A stretch of 32,439 nucleotides of DNA from a virus, in IMG/VR virus record IMGVR_UViG_3300037337_000046, positions 1 to 32,439 of that record, one strand, 5' to 3'. The notes below the pieces were generated by a model, which worked only from the letters and a program-made list of their open reading frames with translations, was not told the DNA's origin and made no database searches. This document shows positions 6,445-13,215 of the stretch, in pieces. Position 1 is the stretch's first letter, and every line of letters begins with the position of its first letter. The translations under genes were made by a program, and so were the position numbers.

Positions 6445-6579
6445 TAGTGTAGTCATGTAGTCAGTGTAGTAACCAACTTGCATAAACTTATAGAGAATTT
6501 TTCTTACGCGAAAATTATTTTTATAATTGCATTTACTATCTACATACTTTATACTATATATTAGTAACTACACTGACTA
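6445..6579. other. Candidate replication origin with repeats
   Basis: Directly after the primase, tandem TGTAGTC/GTGTAGT units (6448-6472) lead into an A+T-rich stretch. TAGTCAGTGTAGT at 6458-6470 is matched by its exact inverse ACTACACTGACTA at 6567-6579, 96 bases downstream. Repeats flanking a melting-prone A+T-rich segment next to the replicase are the usual form of a phage origin. The long inverted repeat could alternatively be a regulatory RNA or a protein-binding pair. The gap to the next gene (6441-6593) holds nothing else except a possible promoter. Confidence 0.5.
6522..6530 (+). promoter_or_regulatory. Possible -7 box for the helicase unit
   Basis: TATAATTGC resembles the TAnATTGC boxes at 4074, 10007 and 12787 with one position different. 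It lies inside the A+T-rich centre of the candidate origin and would give a transcript starting near 6536. No clear TTG box is seen at the right distance upstream. Confidence 0.3.
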
Positions 6580-6593
6580 CAAAGGGTTAAAAG

Positions 6594-6689
6594 ATGGGTT
6601 TAGGATTAATGCAGGCTGTTTTTTTGTATTCAGCTTGCAGAATAAAAGGTGAATACAAGGTGCATACAACTAACTACAAAAAAAAATGA
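6594..6689 (+). CDS. Possible small leader protein, 31 aa
   Basis: An open frame from ATG 6594 (in-frame ATG also at 6609) ending in TGA at 6687-6689, overlapping the helicase start by 4 bases in the ATGA form common in this genome. The product begins MGLGLMQAVF and ends basic (TTNYKKK). It is too short for domain assignment. Its best support is the ATGA junction; it could be a leader peptide coupling translation to the helicase, or chance. Confidence 0.3.
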   Translation: MGLGLMQAVFLYSACRIKGEYKVHTTNYKKK

Positions 6690-8119
6690 TCGAGCTAAGA
6701 CCGTACCAGCTAGAGGCAGTACAAAAAACTAGGGAAATGATCCTAGCAGGGAAGAAAAAGTTTGTGTTTTGCAGCCCCACGGGAAGCGGAAAAACTTTTA
6801 CCTTCTCCTTCATCGTCAAGAGCGCAATAGCGAAGGCTAAACGGGTTCTGATACTTACACACAGAACGGAGCTGTTAACACAGGCAGGGGGCGCGCTTGA
6901 GTCAATCGGGCTGCGTCCTACCAAGATTGAAGCAGGCAAAAGTATAGCCTATTTTTCGGGCCAACTTTACACAGCTATGATTGAGACAATTTCTCGAAGA
7001 ATGCAAAAGCTTGAGTACATTAATTTTGTTCAGTCCCTTGACTTGATAATTATAGATGAATGCCACTTCGGGAACTTCGACAAGTTCTTTTCTCAGATTT
7101 CAAAGAAAAGTGTAGTTATTGGTTTTACCGCAACGCCACACCGGGAAAAAAATCAGATTGCTTTGGATGAATTTTATGAGGGCATTATAGAGGTCGTATC
7201 TATTCCCGAATTAATTGAACAAGGTTACCTATCAAAGCCGCTCAGTTATGGCGTTAAATTAGACCTCAGTAGCGTTAAGATTAAGGGCAATGATTACGAC
7301 AATGATTCTTTAGGTTCGTTTATGACTGAGACAAAAGTTTACGAGGGCGTAATTGAGAATTACAAGAAGATCTGCGATAAAACCAAAGCGATTGCTTTTT
7401 GCGCAAATATCAAAAGCTCAATTAAATTGCGAGATGAAATGATTGAGTCGGGGCTGAATGCAAAACACCTAGACGCAGGATCTAACAAGAAAGAGCGCGC
7501 GGACTGTTTAGCATGGTTCAAAAATACACCGGACGCAATACTTTGCAATGTCGGGATATTGACAACTGGATTTAATGAACCTACAATTCAGACAATTATT
7601 CTATATCGGGCTACCAAGTCACTTCCTTTATTTCTTCAAATGGTCGGTAGAGGCAGCCGAATTATTAAGGGTATAAAAGAAACTTTCAATCTTTTGGATT
7701 TTGGTAATAATGTGAACGAGCATGGGTTTTGGGAAGACGAGCGCGCATGGAGCCTGAAAAAAAAGAAGAAAAAAGAAGGGGCTCCACCAATTAGGGATTG
7801 CAAAGAATGCGGTGCTCAATCCTATGCTAGTCTAAAGGTTTGCCCGATTTGCGGTTATGTTTTCCCTGTCTCAAATAAGCAAAAAGAGGAAGCGGAAATA
7901 GCATTTTTGCAATTATTAACTAAGCAGGAGCGCATGAGAAAAGCGAATAACGCTGGACTAGAGGAAAAATCCAGGATGGCAAAGGCTGGGTTAATTAGCC
8001 CGTATTGGGTGCTTCATAAATTGACAGACCGAAATGAAGCGTTGCAGTTCATTAATCTGATGGGATATAAAAAAGGATGGTTACACATAAATAAAGATAG
8101 ATTCGAATGTTTGAAATAA
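6686..8119 (+). CDS. Superfamily 2 DEAD-like helicase with C-terminal zinc ribbon
   Basis: 477 residues with all SF2 landmarks: a Q-like start ELRPYQLEAV (3-12), Walker A SPTGSGKT (30-37), motif Ia LTHRTELL (57-64), DECH (124-127), TATP (148-151), and motif VI QMVGRGSR (318-325) with a preceding TGFNEPTIQTIILYRAT. Residues 372-389 hold CKEC and CPIC pairs 11 residues apart, a zinc ribbon that probably binds DNA. The type is close to the ResIII/SSL2-like helicases phages use in replication or recombination. It follows the candidate origin and overlaps the VRR-NUC nuclease start by 13 bases, so helicase and nuclease probably work together. Confidence 0.88.
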   Translation: MIELRPYQLEAVQKTREMILAGKKKFVFCSPTGSGKTFTFSFIVKSAIAKAKRVLILTHRTELLTQAGGALESIGLRPTKIEAGKSIAYFSGQLYTAMIETISRRMQKLEYINFVQSLDLIIIDECHFGNFDKFFSQISKKSVVIGFTATPHREKNQIALDEFYEGIIEVVSIPELIEQGYLSKPLSYGVKLDLSSVKIKGNDYDNDSLGSFMTETKVYEGVIENYKKICDKTKAIAFCANIKSSIKLRDEMIESGLNAKHLDAGSNKKERADCLAWFKNTPDAILCNVGILTTGFNEPTIQTIILYRATKSLPLFLQMVGRGSRIIKGIKETFNLLDFGNNVNEHGFWEDERAWSLKKKKKKEGAPPIRDCKECGAQSYASLKVCPICGYVFPVSNKQKEEAEIAFLQLLTKQERMRKANNAGLEEKSRMAKAGLISPYWVLHKLTDRNEALQFINLMGYKKGWLHINKDRFECLK

Positions 8120-8445
8120 GCGAGGATAAACTGCAAAGCGATTGTTACCAATGGTTTCACGCTACCTATCCAGATCTGAGAGGTTTGCTATGCTACAATC
8201 TCAACAACTCAAAAAATAAGATTAGGGGAATGATGGACAAAGGTATGGGATTGCAACCGGGAAGATCCGATCTAGTTTTCTATTACAAGGGCGTTGCGTA
8301 TATGCTAGAAGTTAAGACCGAGAAAGGGACACAGCAGCCAAATCAAAAATTATGGGAGGCAAAAATAACTCAGGCAGGATTTAGTTATAAAATATTTCGA
8401 TCCAAAGAAGAATTTATTTCTATAATACTTGCAATTATTAAATAA
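8107..8445 (+). CDS. VRR-NUC domain nuclease
   Basis: A 112-residue single-domain nuclease of the PD-(D/E)XK superfamily. Catalytic features are visible in order: GMGLQPGRSDLVFYY (46-60) with Asp55, MLEVKTEKGTQQPNQ (66-80) with the Glu68-x-Lys70 pair, then AGFSYKIFRSKEEF. Stand-alone phage VRR-NUC proteins are thought to act as structure-specific or junction-resolving nucleases. It overlaps the helicase gene by 13 bases. Its last codons (LAIIK then stop) lie inside promoter repeat copy 3, so coding and promoter sequence are shared. Confidence 0.85.
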   Translation: MFEISEDKLQSDCYQWFHATYPDLRGLLCYNLNNSKNKIRGMMDKGMGLQPGRSDLVFYYKGVAYMLEVKTEKGTQQPNQKLWEAKITQAGFSYKIFRSKEEFISIILAIIK

Positions 8446-8460
8446 AATAGTTAATATTAC
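8429..8460 (+). promoter_or_regulatory. Promoter/operator repeat, copy 3
   Basis: TTG at 8429-8431 and TAATATTAC at 8452-8460 are 20 bases apart. The spacer CAATTATTAAATAAAATAGT is nearly that of copy 2. The left half encodes the last residues of the nuclease. It should drive the SSB-like gene at 8481. Confidence 0.6.
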
Positions 8461-8480
8461 AAACCAAACAATAAATAAAA

Positions 8481-8753
8481 ATGGCAGATTACGACAACAA
8501 ACTAAGTGGAGCATTATTTAAGAACGACAAAGGTGACAACTCAAAACGGCCCGATTACCGTGGAAGCTATACAGATCAGAATGGTGTAGAGTTCAACGTT
8601 TCGGCATGGATTAAGACCTCATCCAAGGGGGTTACATTTATGAGCTTTACGATGCAGCTAAAGGAGGCTAAGCTTCCATCCGCTATGCAAAGCCAGCCAG
8701 CGGCTCAGATGGCTAATTTTCAGGATGACGATGGTGATAAACTTCCGTTCTGA
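8481..8753 (+). CDS. SSB-like (DUF736-like) protein with acidic tip
   Basis: 90 residues. The N-terminal 60 (LSGALFKNDKGDNSKRPDYR, then GVEFNVSAWIKTSSKG and FMSFTMQ) follow the small OB-like DUF736 pattern. The C-terminus ends DDDGDKLPF, resembling the acidic tip by which single-strand binding proteins recruit partners (typically DDDIPF). It probably coats or handles single-stranded DNA and recruits replication or recombination proteins such as the helicase or the ERF protein. Promoter copy 3 lies just upstream, suggesting strong or separate expression. The stop overlaps the next start by one base. Confidence 0.7.
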   Translation: MADYDNKLSGALFKNDKGDNSKRPDYRGSYTDQNGVEFNVSAWIKTSSKGVTFMSFTMQLKEAKLPSAMQSQPAAQMANFQDDDGDKLPF

Positions 8754-9001
8754 TGAAAAGCCTAAAACTAAAGTTTGGAGCGTACAAAGGAGTGGAGTTC
8801 TCAAAAGTTCCGATTGACTATAAAGTATCATTTTGGAAGATATTTAAAACCAGGTACGAAAAGAATCAGTTGGTTAAGCAAAAAAGAGTTCAGGAATTTA
8901 TGGACTACCTTAGCAAAGATGAAAAGATCAATTCTCATAACAAACTATCAGATAATCATAGTCAAAGTACATACAGTAGATCAGGCAAAAGGCTTTGTTA
9001 A
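8753..9001 (+). CDS. Hypothetical protein, up to 82 aa, with doubtful C-terminus
   Basis: Starts in the TGATG overlap with the SSB-like gene. The first 60 residues look genuine: KLKFGAYKGVEFSKVPIDYK has a 'FGxYKGxxFxxVPxxY' core resembling DUF3820-type small proteins, and a basic helix follows. From about residue 56 the frame overlaps another open frame (from 8919) for 83 bases, and here its sequence (SDNHSQSTYSRSG) looks like a wrong-frame translation. Either two genes overlap unusually far, or an indel separates parts of one gene. Function unknown; the position suggests a replication accessory protein. Confidence 0.5.
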   Translation: MKSLKLKFGAYKGVEFSKVPIDYKVSFWKIFKTRYEKNQLVKQKRVQEFMDYLSKDEKINSHNKLSDNHSQSTYSRSGKRLC

Positions 9002-9116
9002 CACAGAAGATGAAGCTAGAAAGATGTTTGATAAGATTATGAGTCAGGTTAAATATTTTAAGAGTGCTAAATTATTATTCAACAATCAATTAATCGAGGA
9101 GCGAAATGGAAACTAA
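8919..9116 (+). CDS. Hypothetical protein, 65 aa
   Basis: I start this gene at ATG 8919, giving MKRSILITNYQIIIVKVHTV, and a helical middle with TVDQAKGFVNTEDEARKMFD; the same frame extends up to 8775, but that part is the shadow of the preceding gene. The product looks like a compact alpha/beta protein: a beta strand, an 'AxxF...DEARxMF' helix, then a basic tail. The stop overlaps the next start (9106) by 11 bases. Together with the preceding gene it may represent one frameshifted gene. Function unknown. Confidence 0.55.
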   Translation: MKRSILITNYQIIIVKVHTVDQAKGFVNTEDEARKMFDKIMSQVKYFKSAKLLFNNQLIEERNGN

Positions 9117-9519
9117 ATATTATGAGTATATCGGCACACAAGAGCAGGCAGATGGGTACGCAAATCCCATTCCTATTTTAGGAAATATATATCCTAGTAA
9201 TGCAAAAATAGGAGGAGAGAAAGTATCTTTTTGGCTTATTTCAACATCATTAGCTAAGGAATGGAAGCGAGTAGAAAAAGAACTATCGACTCAAGACCTG
9301 ATCGAGCTACTAAAAAAGCAAGCGGGAAAAAACGGAATGACTTGTTCGGTAACTTTTTACAAGAAGCCTGGGATTGAGATTACAGATTTTTCTTTAGATT
9401 TTGCAGATAAAGATGCTCTTGCAAGCGTATGTTTTTGTGTTAACTTGGATATCTTACAGATTGCAGCAAAAAAACCGCAACTAATTGAAGCAATCAAAAC
9501 CGTACTAGAAAATGACTAA
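9106..9519 (+). CDS. Hypothetical protein, 137 aa
   Basis: Begins METKYYEYIG, with AGCGA one base before the ATG. Aromatic and beta-rich at the start (NIYPSNAKIGGEKVSFWLIS, about 28-47), then a helical stretch with LSTQDLIELLKKQAG and a hydrophobic end (CFCVNLDILQIAAKKPQLIE). Three cysteines are present but do not make a zinc motif. No signal or membrane segment. It overlaps the lipoprotein gene at 9512 by 8 bases. Family not recognised. Confidence 0.65.
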   Translation: METKYYEYIGTQEQADGYANPIPILGNIYPSNAKIGGEKVSFWLISTSLAKEWKRVEKELSTQDLIELLKKQAGKNGMTCSVTFYKKPGIEITDFSLDFADKDALASVCFCVNLDILQIAAKKPQLIEAIKTVLEND

Positions 9520-9709
9520 CTCAAACAAATTTCAACTTGCGATCATGGGTTTGATTACCCTAGCTCTGATAGTTATATTTTCCAGTTGCTCAAGCCAAAA
9601 GCATCCAGAATTCAGTTCATACAAGGATCTTAACAGGAAGATGGATCGAGAACTTAGCAGGAATATTAAGGACTCAGACAAGGCAAGGCATGACTACAGA
9701 AGGAAATGA
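9512..9709 (+). CDS. Small phage lipoprotein, 65 aa
   Basis: A signal-peptidase-II type start: a short polar N-terminus, a hydrophobic core (AIMGLITLALIVIF), and a lipobox FSSC with Cys26 as the acylation site. The mature part is about 40 residues, very charged (RKMDRELSRNIKDSDKARHD) and probably helical. Bacteroidota lipoproteins of this size sit on the inner or outer membrane. Phage lipoproteins expressed outside the lysis operon are often superinfection-exclusion factors; that is a family-level analogy. It overlaps the next lipoprotein gene by 4 bases. Confidence 0.7.
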   Translation: MTNSNKFQLAIMGLITLALIVIFSSCSSQKHPEFSSYKDLNRKMDRELSRNIKDSDKARHDYRRK

Positions 9710-9963
9710 GAGCGTTTGTAATTGCCATTTTTCTGTTCTTGTCAGGGTGTGAATCTGCAAAGGTAAACAGACTTAGGCAGCGCATCATGAGCGAACAAGG
9801 TACTGTTATAGCGATTAACAGGGAGTACGGGTTCTATACTGTATTTTGGGAGTGCGAGAATCCAAGGTACAAGAATCAGCCTTGTTTTGGTATTAGCGAT
9901 CATCCGATGAGGCCAGGGATAAATTTAGGGGACACAGTAAGAATTAGCAGTAAAGTTGATTAA
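9706..9963 (+). CDS. Small phage lipoprotein, 85 aa
   Basis: Starts MRAFVIAIFLFLSGCESAK; the lipobox LSGC puts the acylated residue at Cys15. The mature domain of about 70 residues has a helical start (VNRLRQRIMSEQ), then a beta-rich core with GTVIAINREYGFYTVFWE and a Cys pair (CENPRYKNQPC), ending GDTVRISSKVD, which looks like a small beta-barrel. It is coupled to the lipoprotein before it (ATGA overlap) and is followed by a terminator, so the pair ends the early/middle unit. Candidates are superinfection exclusion or envelope modification. Family not recognised. Confidence 0.7.
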   Translation: MRAFVIAIFLFLSGCESAKVNRLRQRIMSEQGTVIAINREYGFYTVFWECENPRYKNQPCFGISDHPMRPGINLGDTVRISSKVD

Positions 9964-9972
9964 CACCTAATT

Positions 9973-10003
9973 AGCCCGGGATTAACTTTTCGGGCTTTTT
10001 TTT
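9973..10003 (+). terminator. Intrinsic terminator ending the early/middle unit
   Basis: AGCCCG (9973-9978) pairs with CGGGCT (9991-9996) and is followed by a run of T. It stands ten bases after the second lipoprotein gene. A promoter box follows within a few bases, so this is a clear boundary between early and late units. Confidence 0.85.
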
Positions 10004-10006
10004 CGT

Positions 10007-10014
10007 TAAATTGC
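10007..10014 (+). promoter_or_regulatory. Promoter -7 box for the packaging unit
   Basis: TAAATTGC directly follows the terminator, as at 4074 and 12787. Transcription would begin near 10020, 13 bases before the small open frame at 10033. No TTG is found at the -33 position, where the terminator loop lies, so a phage-encoded activator may be needed. Confidence 0.5.
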
Positions 10015-10032
10015 AGTGTAAACGAAAGCAGC

Positions 10033-10110
10033 ATGAACTTAAAAATTGTAAACAGAATGAAAAAGCTAGACCCATCATTGGTAATTAAAAGAAATGGCAT
10101 ACAAATATAG
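10033..10110 (+). CDS. Possible leader peptide, 25 aa
   Basis: ATG at 10033 to TAG at 10108-10110; product MNLKIVNRMKKLDPSLVIKR and five more residues. It overlaps the start of the small terminase gene by 17 bases in another frame. It is short and basic, and may be a leader peptide that helps ribosomes reach the terminase start, or simply chance. Kept only because it is the first ATG after the promoter. Confidence 0.3.
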   Translation: MNLKIVNRMKKLDPSLVIKRNGIQI

Positions 10111-10453
10111 CGAATTAGAAAAGCAAGCCTTGGAAGCGATTGAGAAACATAAACTGTTTTTTATTGCTGATGTGGTTTGTTATTTGCCTTGCTCGTACGT
10201 TACCTTTTACGATTTCAAACTGAACGAATCGAACGCCATAAAAGATGCGCTATCGAAGGTAAAAATAGACATTAAAGTATCAATGCGTTCAAAGTGGTAT
10301 AAATCAACAGCCCCCGCTTTGCAGCTAGCTCTTTACAAGTTGATCGCTATGCCTGAAGAAATCAAGGCTTTGCAGATGAATTATACAGACCACACAACGA
10401 ACGGCAAAGATATTTCTTCACCTATCAAATGGGTAGATGGAACTGCTGAATAA
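10094..10453 (+). CDS. terS: Terminase small subunit
   Basis: 119 residues starting MAYKYSELEKQALEAIEKHK and continuing LFFIADVVCYLPCSYVTFYD, then a helix-rich middle and KVSMRSKWYKSTAPALQLAL with YKLIAMPEE. The LPCSYVTFYDFKL stretch reads as an HTH-like DNA-recognition segment, and the SKWYKS-x-x-PALQLALYKLI helix is the oligomerisation-type region seen in small terminases of Bacteroidetes phages. It would recognise the packaging site and regulate the large subunit, whose start overlaps this gene by 17 bases. Confidence 0.75.
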   Translation: MAYKYSELEKQALEAIEKHKLFFIADVVCYLPCSYVTFYDFKLNESNAIKDALSKVKIDIKVSMRSKWYKSTAPALQLALYKLIAMPEEIKALQMNYTDHTTNGKDISSPIKWVDGTAE

Positions 10454-11705
10454 CTACAAGCCTATATTTAATCAATTTCCATTAACCAGGTACTTTCTTT
10501 TGACCGGATCTAGAGGTTCGGCAAAGTCCTTTCACGTATCAACAGCACTTCTTCACCTGACTTACGAGAAAGGGCATATTATTCTATTTACAAGATGGAC
10601 TTTAGTTTCTGCTTATATTTCAATCATTCCAGAGTTTATCCAAAAGATTGAAGAACTTAATAGGTTTGAAGATTTTGAGATAACGCAAACCGAGATTACA
10701 AACAGGGTAACAGGATCTAAGATTCTATTCAAGGGAATAAAAACTAGCCAAGGGACTGCAACCGCAAACCTTAAATCTATTGCAGGCGTGACTACCTTTG
10801 TTTTGGATGAAGCTGAAGAGCTAGTCGATGAGGATATATTTGATCGGATAGATTTGTCAATAAGAACTAAGGGAATGACTAACCGGGTGGTTATAGTTAT
10901 GAATCCCAGCTATAAAAGTCACTGGATTTATAAGCGGTTTCTAGCAAAAGGAAAACAGCACAATACTTGCTATATTCATACTACCTATTTAGACAATGCT
11001 ATTAATTTGTCAGCGTCTTTTTTAGAGCAAGCGAACCGAGTTAAGCAAGAAAACCAGCTAAGGTATGAACATTTATTTTTAGGAAAATGGCTGGAAGATG
11101 CTGAGGGTCTGCTTTGGAATCGTGCTATGATTGCAAGGGCTTTTATTGATGTGGCTCCAAAGCTAAAAAGAATAGTAGTTTCAATAGATCCTGCCGTTAC
11201 GGCTACTTCAGAAAGCGATGAGACAGGGATTATAGTTTGCGGAAGGGATCAAAATGATAACGGCTATATTTTAGAAGATTTAAGCGGAAAATATTCCCCT
11301 AATGAATGGGCTATTATTGCAGTCAAGTCGGTTGAAAGGTGGTCCGCTGATTGCATAGTCGCTGAGAAAAACCAAGGCGGTGACATGGTGGAAAGCGTTT
11401 TGAGATCGCAGGGTGCAAAACATAGGGTTAAGCTAGTCACAGCAACCAAAGGAAAATTTGTAAGGGCCGAGCCTGTTTACTCACTGTACGAGCAGAATAG
11501 AATTTTTCACGTTGGAAATCTATCTATATTAGAATCTCAAATGGTTACTTTTAATCCGGACAAAGGCAAATCTCCTGACCGAGTTGATGCGCTTGTTTGG
11601 GGATTGACTGAATTAATGATAAAAATTGAAATAGACTACAAAGGCAAAGGACATGGGCGAATCAAATCTCCTTCAAAGAAAGAATTTTATAAGGACTTCA
11701 TTTAG
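10437..11705 (+). CDS. terL: Terminase large subunit, PBSX/Terminase_3 type
   Basis: 422 residues, the packaging motor and nuclease. The ATPase part has Walker A GSRGSAKS (24-31), Walker B FVLDEAEE (121-128) and a coupling motif VIVMNPSYKSHWIYKRF (152-168). The RNase H-like nuclease follows with Asp251 in VVSIDPAVT, Glu310 in IVAEKNQGGD and Asp384 in SPDRVDALVWGL. Length and motif order are normal for the PBSX group (Terminase_3 plus 3C). It threads DNA into the prohead and makes the packaging cuts. It overlaps the next gene by 53 bases, which is unusually long. The portal it must dock with lies 12 kb downstream, not adjacent as in most phages. Confidence 0.93.
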   Translation: MELLNNYKPIFNQFPLTRYFLLTGSRGSAKSFHVSTALLHLTYEKGHIILFTRWTLVSAYISIIPEFIQKIEELNRFEDFEITQTEITNRVTGSKILFKGIKTSQGTATANLKSIAGVTTFVLDEAEELVDEDIFDRIDLSIRTKGMTNRVVIVMNPSYKSHWIYKRFLAKGKQHNTCYIHTTYLDNAINLSASFLEQANRVKQENQLRYEHLFLGKWLEDAEGLLWNRAMIARAFIDVAPKLKRIVVSIDPAVTATSESDETGIIVCGRDQNDNGYILEDLSGKYSPNEWAIIAVKSVERWSADCIVAEKNQGGDMVESVLRSQGAKHRVKLVTATKGKFVRAEPVYSLYEQNRIFHVGNLSILESQMVTFNPDKGKSPDRVDALVWGLTELMIKIEIDYKGKGHGRIKSPSKKEFYKDFI

Positions 11706-12348
11706 AGACGTCACAGTATCCGAATTACTATCTATAGAGCAGCACACACCTCGACAAGTCATCACGGCACTAAGCAGCCTAACGGCTAGGCAGGTAAATA
11801 TATTAACGAGCGATGAGGTATTGATTCTTTACGAGGTGGTTAGCTTTATAGACGACTTGAATGAGGTAGGTGCAGTTTTGCCGCTTGATTTTACAGCTCC
11901 TAAAATAGACGTTGCTGGATCAACTTTTGAGAAGTGCGAACGGGCTAAGATTAAGGCATCCGAAAACAAAGCTCCTTACAGATTATTTTTAGACTTGGTT
12001 GAAATCTACTTTCCAGATCAATATTTGACAGGCTTAGCGGCTCCAGCACTTGCGATTGGTGCGCTGATTTATGAGGATCTTTGTATTTTGCTAGACAGAT
12101 TCAAAGACCTTGCAAGCGAAAAACCTACTGAAGAAGAAGAAGAAGCGGGGGTCAGTGCCTTACATACTTTTGGGTCTTACGGGATTTGCGAGTCAATAGC
12201 AAGCAGATATAGCGTTAGACCTTACGAAGTATTTTCTTGGACTGCTGAAGAGGTGTATTTAGAACTAACTTATCAAATGGCAAAGAGCAGGTATCAGGAT
12301 AATCTCCGGGCGATTGAGAAAAGAAAAACTTTAGGGTCTAATCGGTAA
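11653..12348 (+). CDS. Unknown protein, 231 aa, with chaperone-like C-terminus
   Basis: Starts inside the terminase gene; no better start is seen downstream. Three parts are visible: a helical N-domain (VTVSELLSIEQHTPRQVITA), a middle with an Ala-rich helix (PALAIGALIYEDLCILLDRF), a Glu-only run near residue 157-161, then GICESIASRYSVRPYEVFSW and EEVYLELTYQMAKSRYQDNL. That ending has the form 'IAxxYxxxPxEVxxWxxxEVxxxLxYxxAKxxY', which resembles tail assembly chaperones or head-tail proteins that track the tape measure. The alternative is an unknown packaging accessory factor. No frameshift product is evident. Confidence 0.65.
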   Translation: MGESNLLQRKNFIRTSFRDVTVSELLSIEQHTPRQVITALSSLTARQVNILTSDEVLILYEVVSFIDDLNEVGAVLPLDFTAPKIDVAGSTFEKCERAKIKASENKAPYRLFLDLVEIYFPDQYLTGLAAPALAIGALIYEDLCILLDRFKDLASEKPTEEEEEAGVSALHTFGSYGICESIASRYSVRPYEVFSWTAEEVYLELTYQMAKSRYQDNLRAIEKRKTLGSNR

Positions 12349-12350
12349 TA

Positions 12351-12378
12351 TTAACTTTTTTGTTTATATTTGAGTTAA
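12351..12378 (+). promoter_or_regulatory. Promoter of the 12397 moron gene, with inverted repeat
   Basis: A perfect TATATTTG -7 box lies at 12365-12372, flanked by TTAACT (12351-12356) and its inverse AGTTAA (12373-12378), which could be an operator. Downstream, ACTAAAATAAAGAGCGATT leads to the ATG. The same leader, with an identical TATATTTG, precedes the leftward gene at 20047. No TTG box is seen at -33. Confidence 0.65.
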
Positions 12379-12396
12379 CTAAAATAAAGAGCGATT

Positions 12397-12714
12397 ATGA
12401 AAACATACGCAGAAACACAGGGACAAGAATCATTTGACTGGAATAAGTTTTTAGAAAATCCGCCTAAAAAAGGATCGCCAGAACATCTTGACGCTTGTGA
12501 CTTAGCTGAAGCATGGATAACTTGCGCGTGCGGCAACCTTTGCGATATTATACCTAGGTGTCCACTGAGGGGGCGTCCAATTGACGATTATTTAGAACGT
12601 CTAGGTATATCTTTTAATAATAACATACAAGACGCTAGATATGATTGTGCTAAAGAAATACTAGCCGGAATAGAAAATCGATCAGCAGAGATAATATTTG
12701 AACTAACAAAATGA
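12397..12714 (+). CDS. Cysteine-motif moron protein, 105 aa
   Basis: Begins MKTYAETQGQESFDWNKFLE. A central Cys-rich motif, DLAEAWITCACGNLCDIIPR, contains Cys43, Cys45, Cys49 and then Cys55, enough for a metal site. The C-terminal half is helical (DYLERLGISFNNNIQDARYD, and KEILAGIENRSAEIIFEL). The CACGNxC core resembles a widespread family of uncharacterised bacterial and phage proteins. It has its own promoter and its own terminator, sits between packaging and tail genes on the same strand, and so is a self-contained moron that could be expressed in a lysogen. Function unknown. Confidence 0.75.
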   Translation: MKTYAETQGQESFDWNKFLENPPKKGSPEHLDACDLAEAWITCACGNLCDIIPRCPLRGRPIDDYLERLGISFNNNIQDARYDCAKEILAGIENRSAEIIFELTK

Positions 12715-12718
12715 ACCA

Positions 12719-12751
12719 AATCCCTCCGAGAAATTAGAGGGATTTTTTTTT
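12719..12751 (+). terminator. Intrinsic terminator after the 12397 gene
   Basis: AATCCCTC (12719-12726) and GAGGGATT (12737-12744) form an 8-bp stem with a 10-base loop, followed by a T-run. It starts a few bases after the TGA stop and ends the moron transcript. Confidence 0.85.
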
Positions 12752-12786
12752 AGTCCTATCGGTAACAAAATTATCTGTAAAACATC

Positions 12787-12794
12787 TATATTGC
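12787..12794 (+). promoter_or_regulatory. Promoter -7 box for the tail unit
   Basis: TATATTGC lies 36 bases after the terminator and 7 bases before the ATG at 12802. If transcription starts about 5 to 7 bases downstream of the box, the first tail gene is translated from an almost leaderless mRNA. No TTG -33 box is seen. Confidence 0.5.
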
Positions 12795-12801
12795 CGATGA
12801 T

Positions 12802-13215
12802 ATGGCAAACTATCAGAACATTGTAGACGTGTGCAGAGAATCAATACCTGAATATATTAGGTTTATTCACGGGCGTTTGATTGACTTTACTCAAGGCTAT
12901 ACAGGTATTTACCCCTTAGTTACGCTTTTGCCTTTTACAATTAACGACGCAAGAAGTACACCGGATGGAGTTTTTGACAATGCAAATCTAGTCGTTGGGT
13001 TCTGGAAAGAAGATAGACCGGACACCACAGCTGAAGAACGCGAGGCTTTGATTGCAGAAATGGACATTCTCAGCGATCTATTCATATCCAACATCCTAGA
13101 ATCAAACAGCACCAAACTAACCAATATACAGAAGGAACCGCAATATCAAATGTTTCAGGCAACCCTAAGCGGCTACGCTATTGCATTCAATATTAGCTTA
13201 GTTTCACCATGTTGA
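12802..13215 (+). CDS. Hypothetical structural protein, 137 aa (tail completion-like)
   Basis: Starts MANYQNIVDVCRESIPEYIR. It has an alpha/beta appearance: an N-terminal helix, an aromatic beta part (FTQGYTGIYPLVTLLPFTIN, about 29-48), an acidic helix (TAEEREALIAEMDILSDLFI) and a beta-rich end (YQMFQATLSGYAIAFNISLV). The size and position immediately before the HK97 gp10-like gene fit a tail terminator or neck protein. That assignment is inferred from gene order. It overlaps the next gene by 7 bases. Confidence 0.6.
   Translation: MANYQNIVDVCRESIPEYIRFIHGRLIDFTQGYTGIYPLVTLLPFTINDARSTPDGVFDNANLVVGFWKEDRPDTTAEEREALIAEMDILSDLFISNILESNSTKLTNIQKEPQYQMFQATLSGYAIAFNISLVSPC

Noticed and set aside
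8775-8918. Upstream extension of the 8919 gene
   Set aside because: This part is basic and Trp-rich (KYHFGRYLKPGTK) and is the shadow of the real start of the 8753 gene.
11653-12348. Programmed frameshift tail-chaperone pair
   Set aside because: No slippery sequence with a downstream alternative-frame extension was seen, and the gene is 5 kb from the tape measure.
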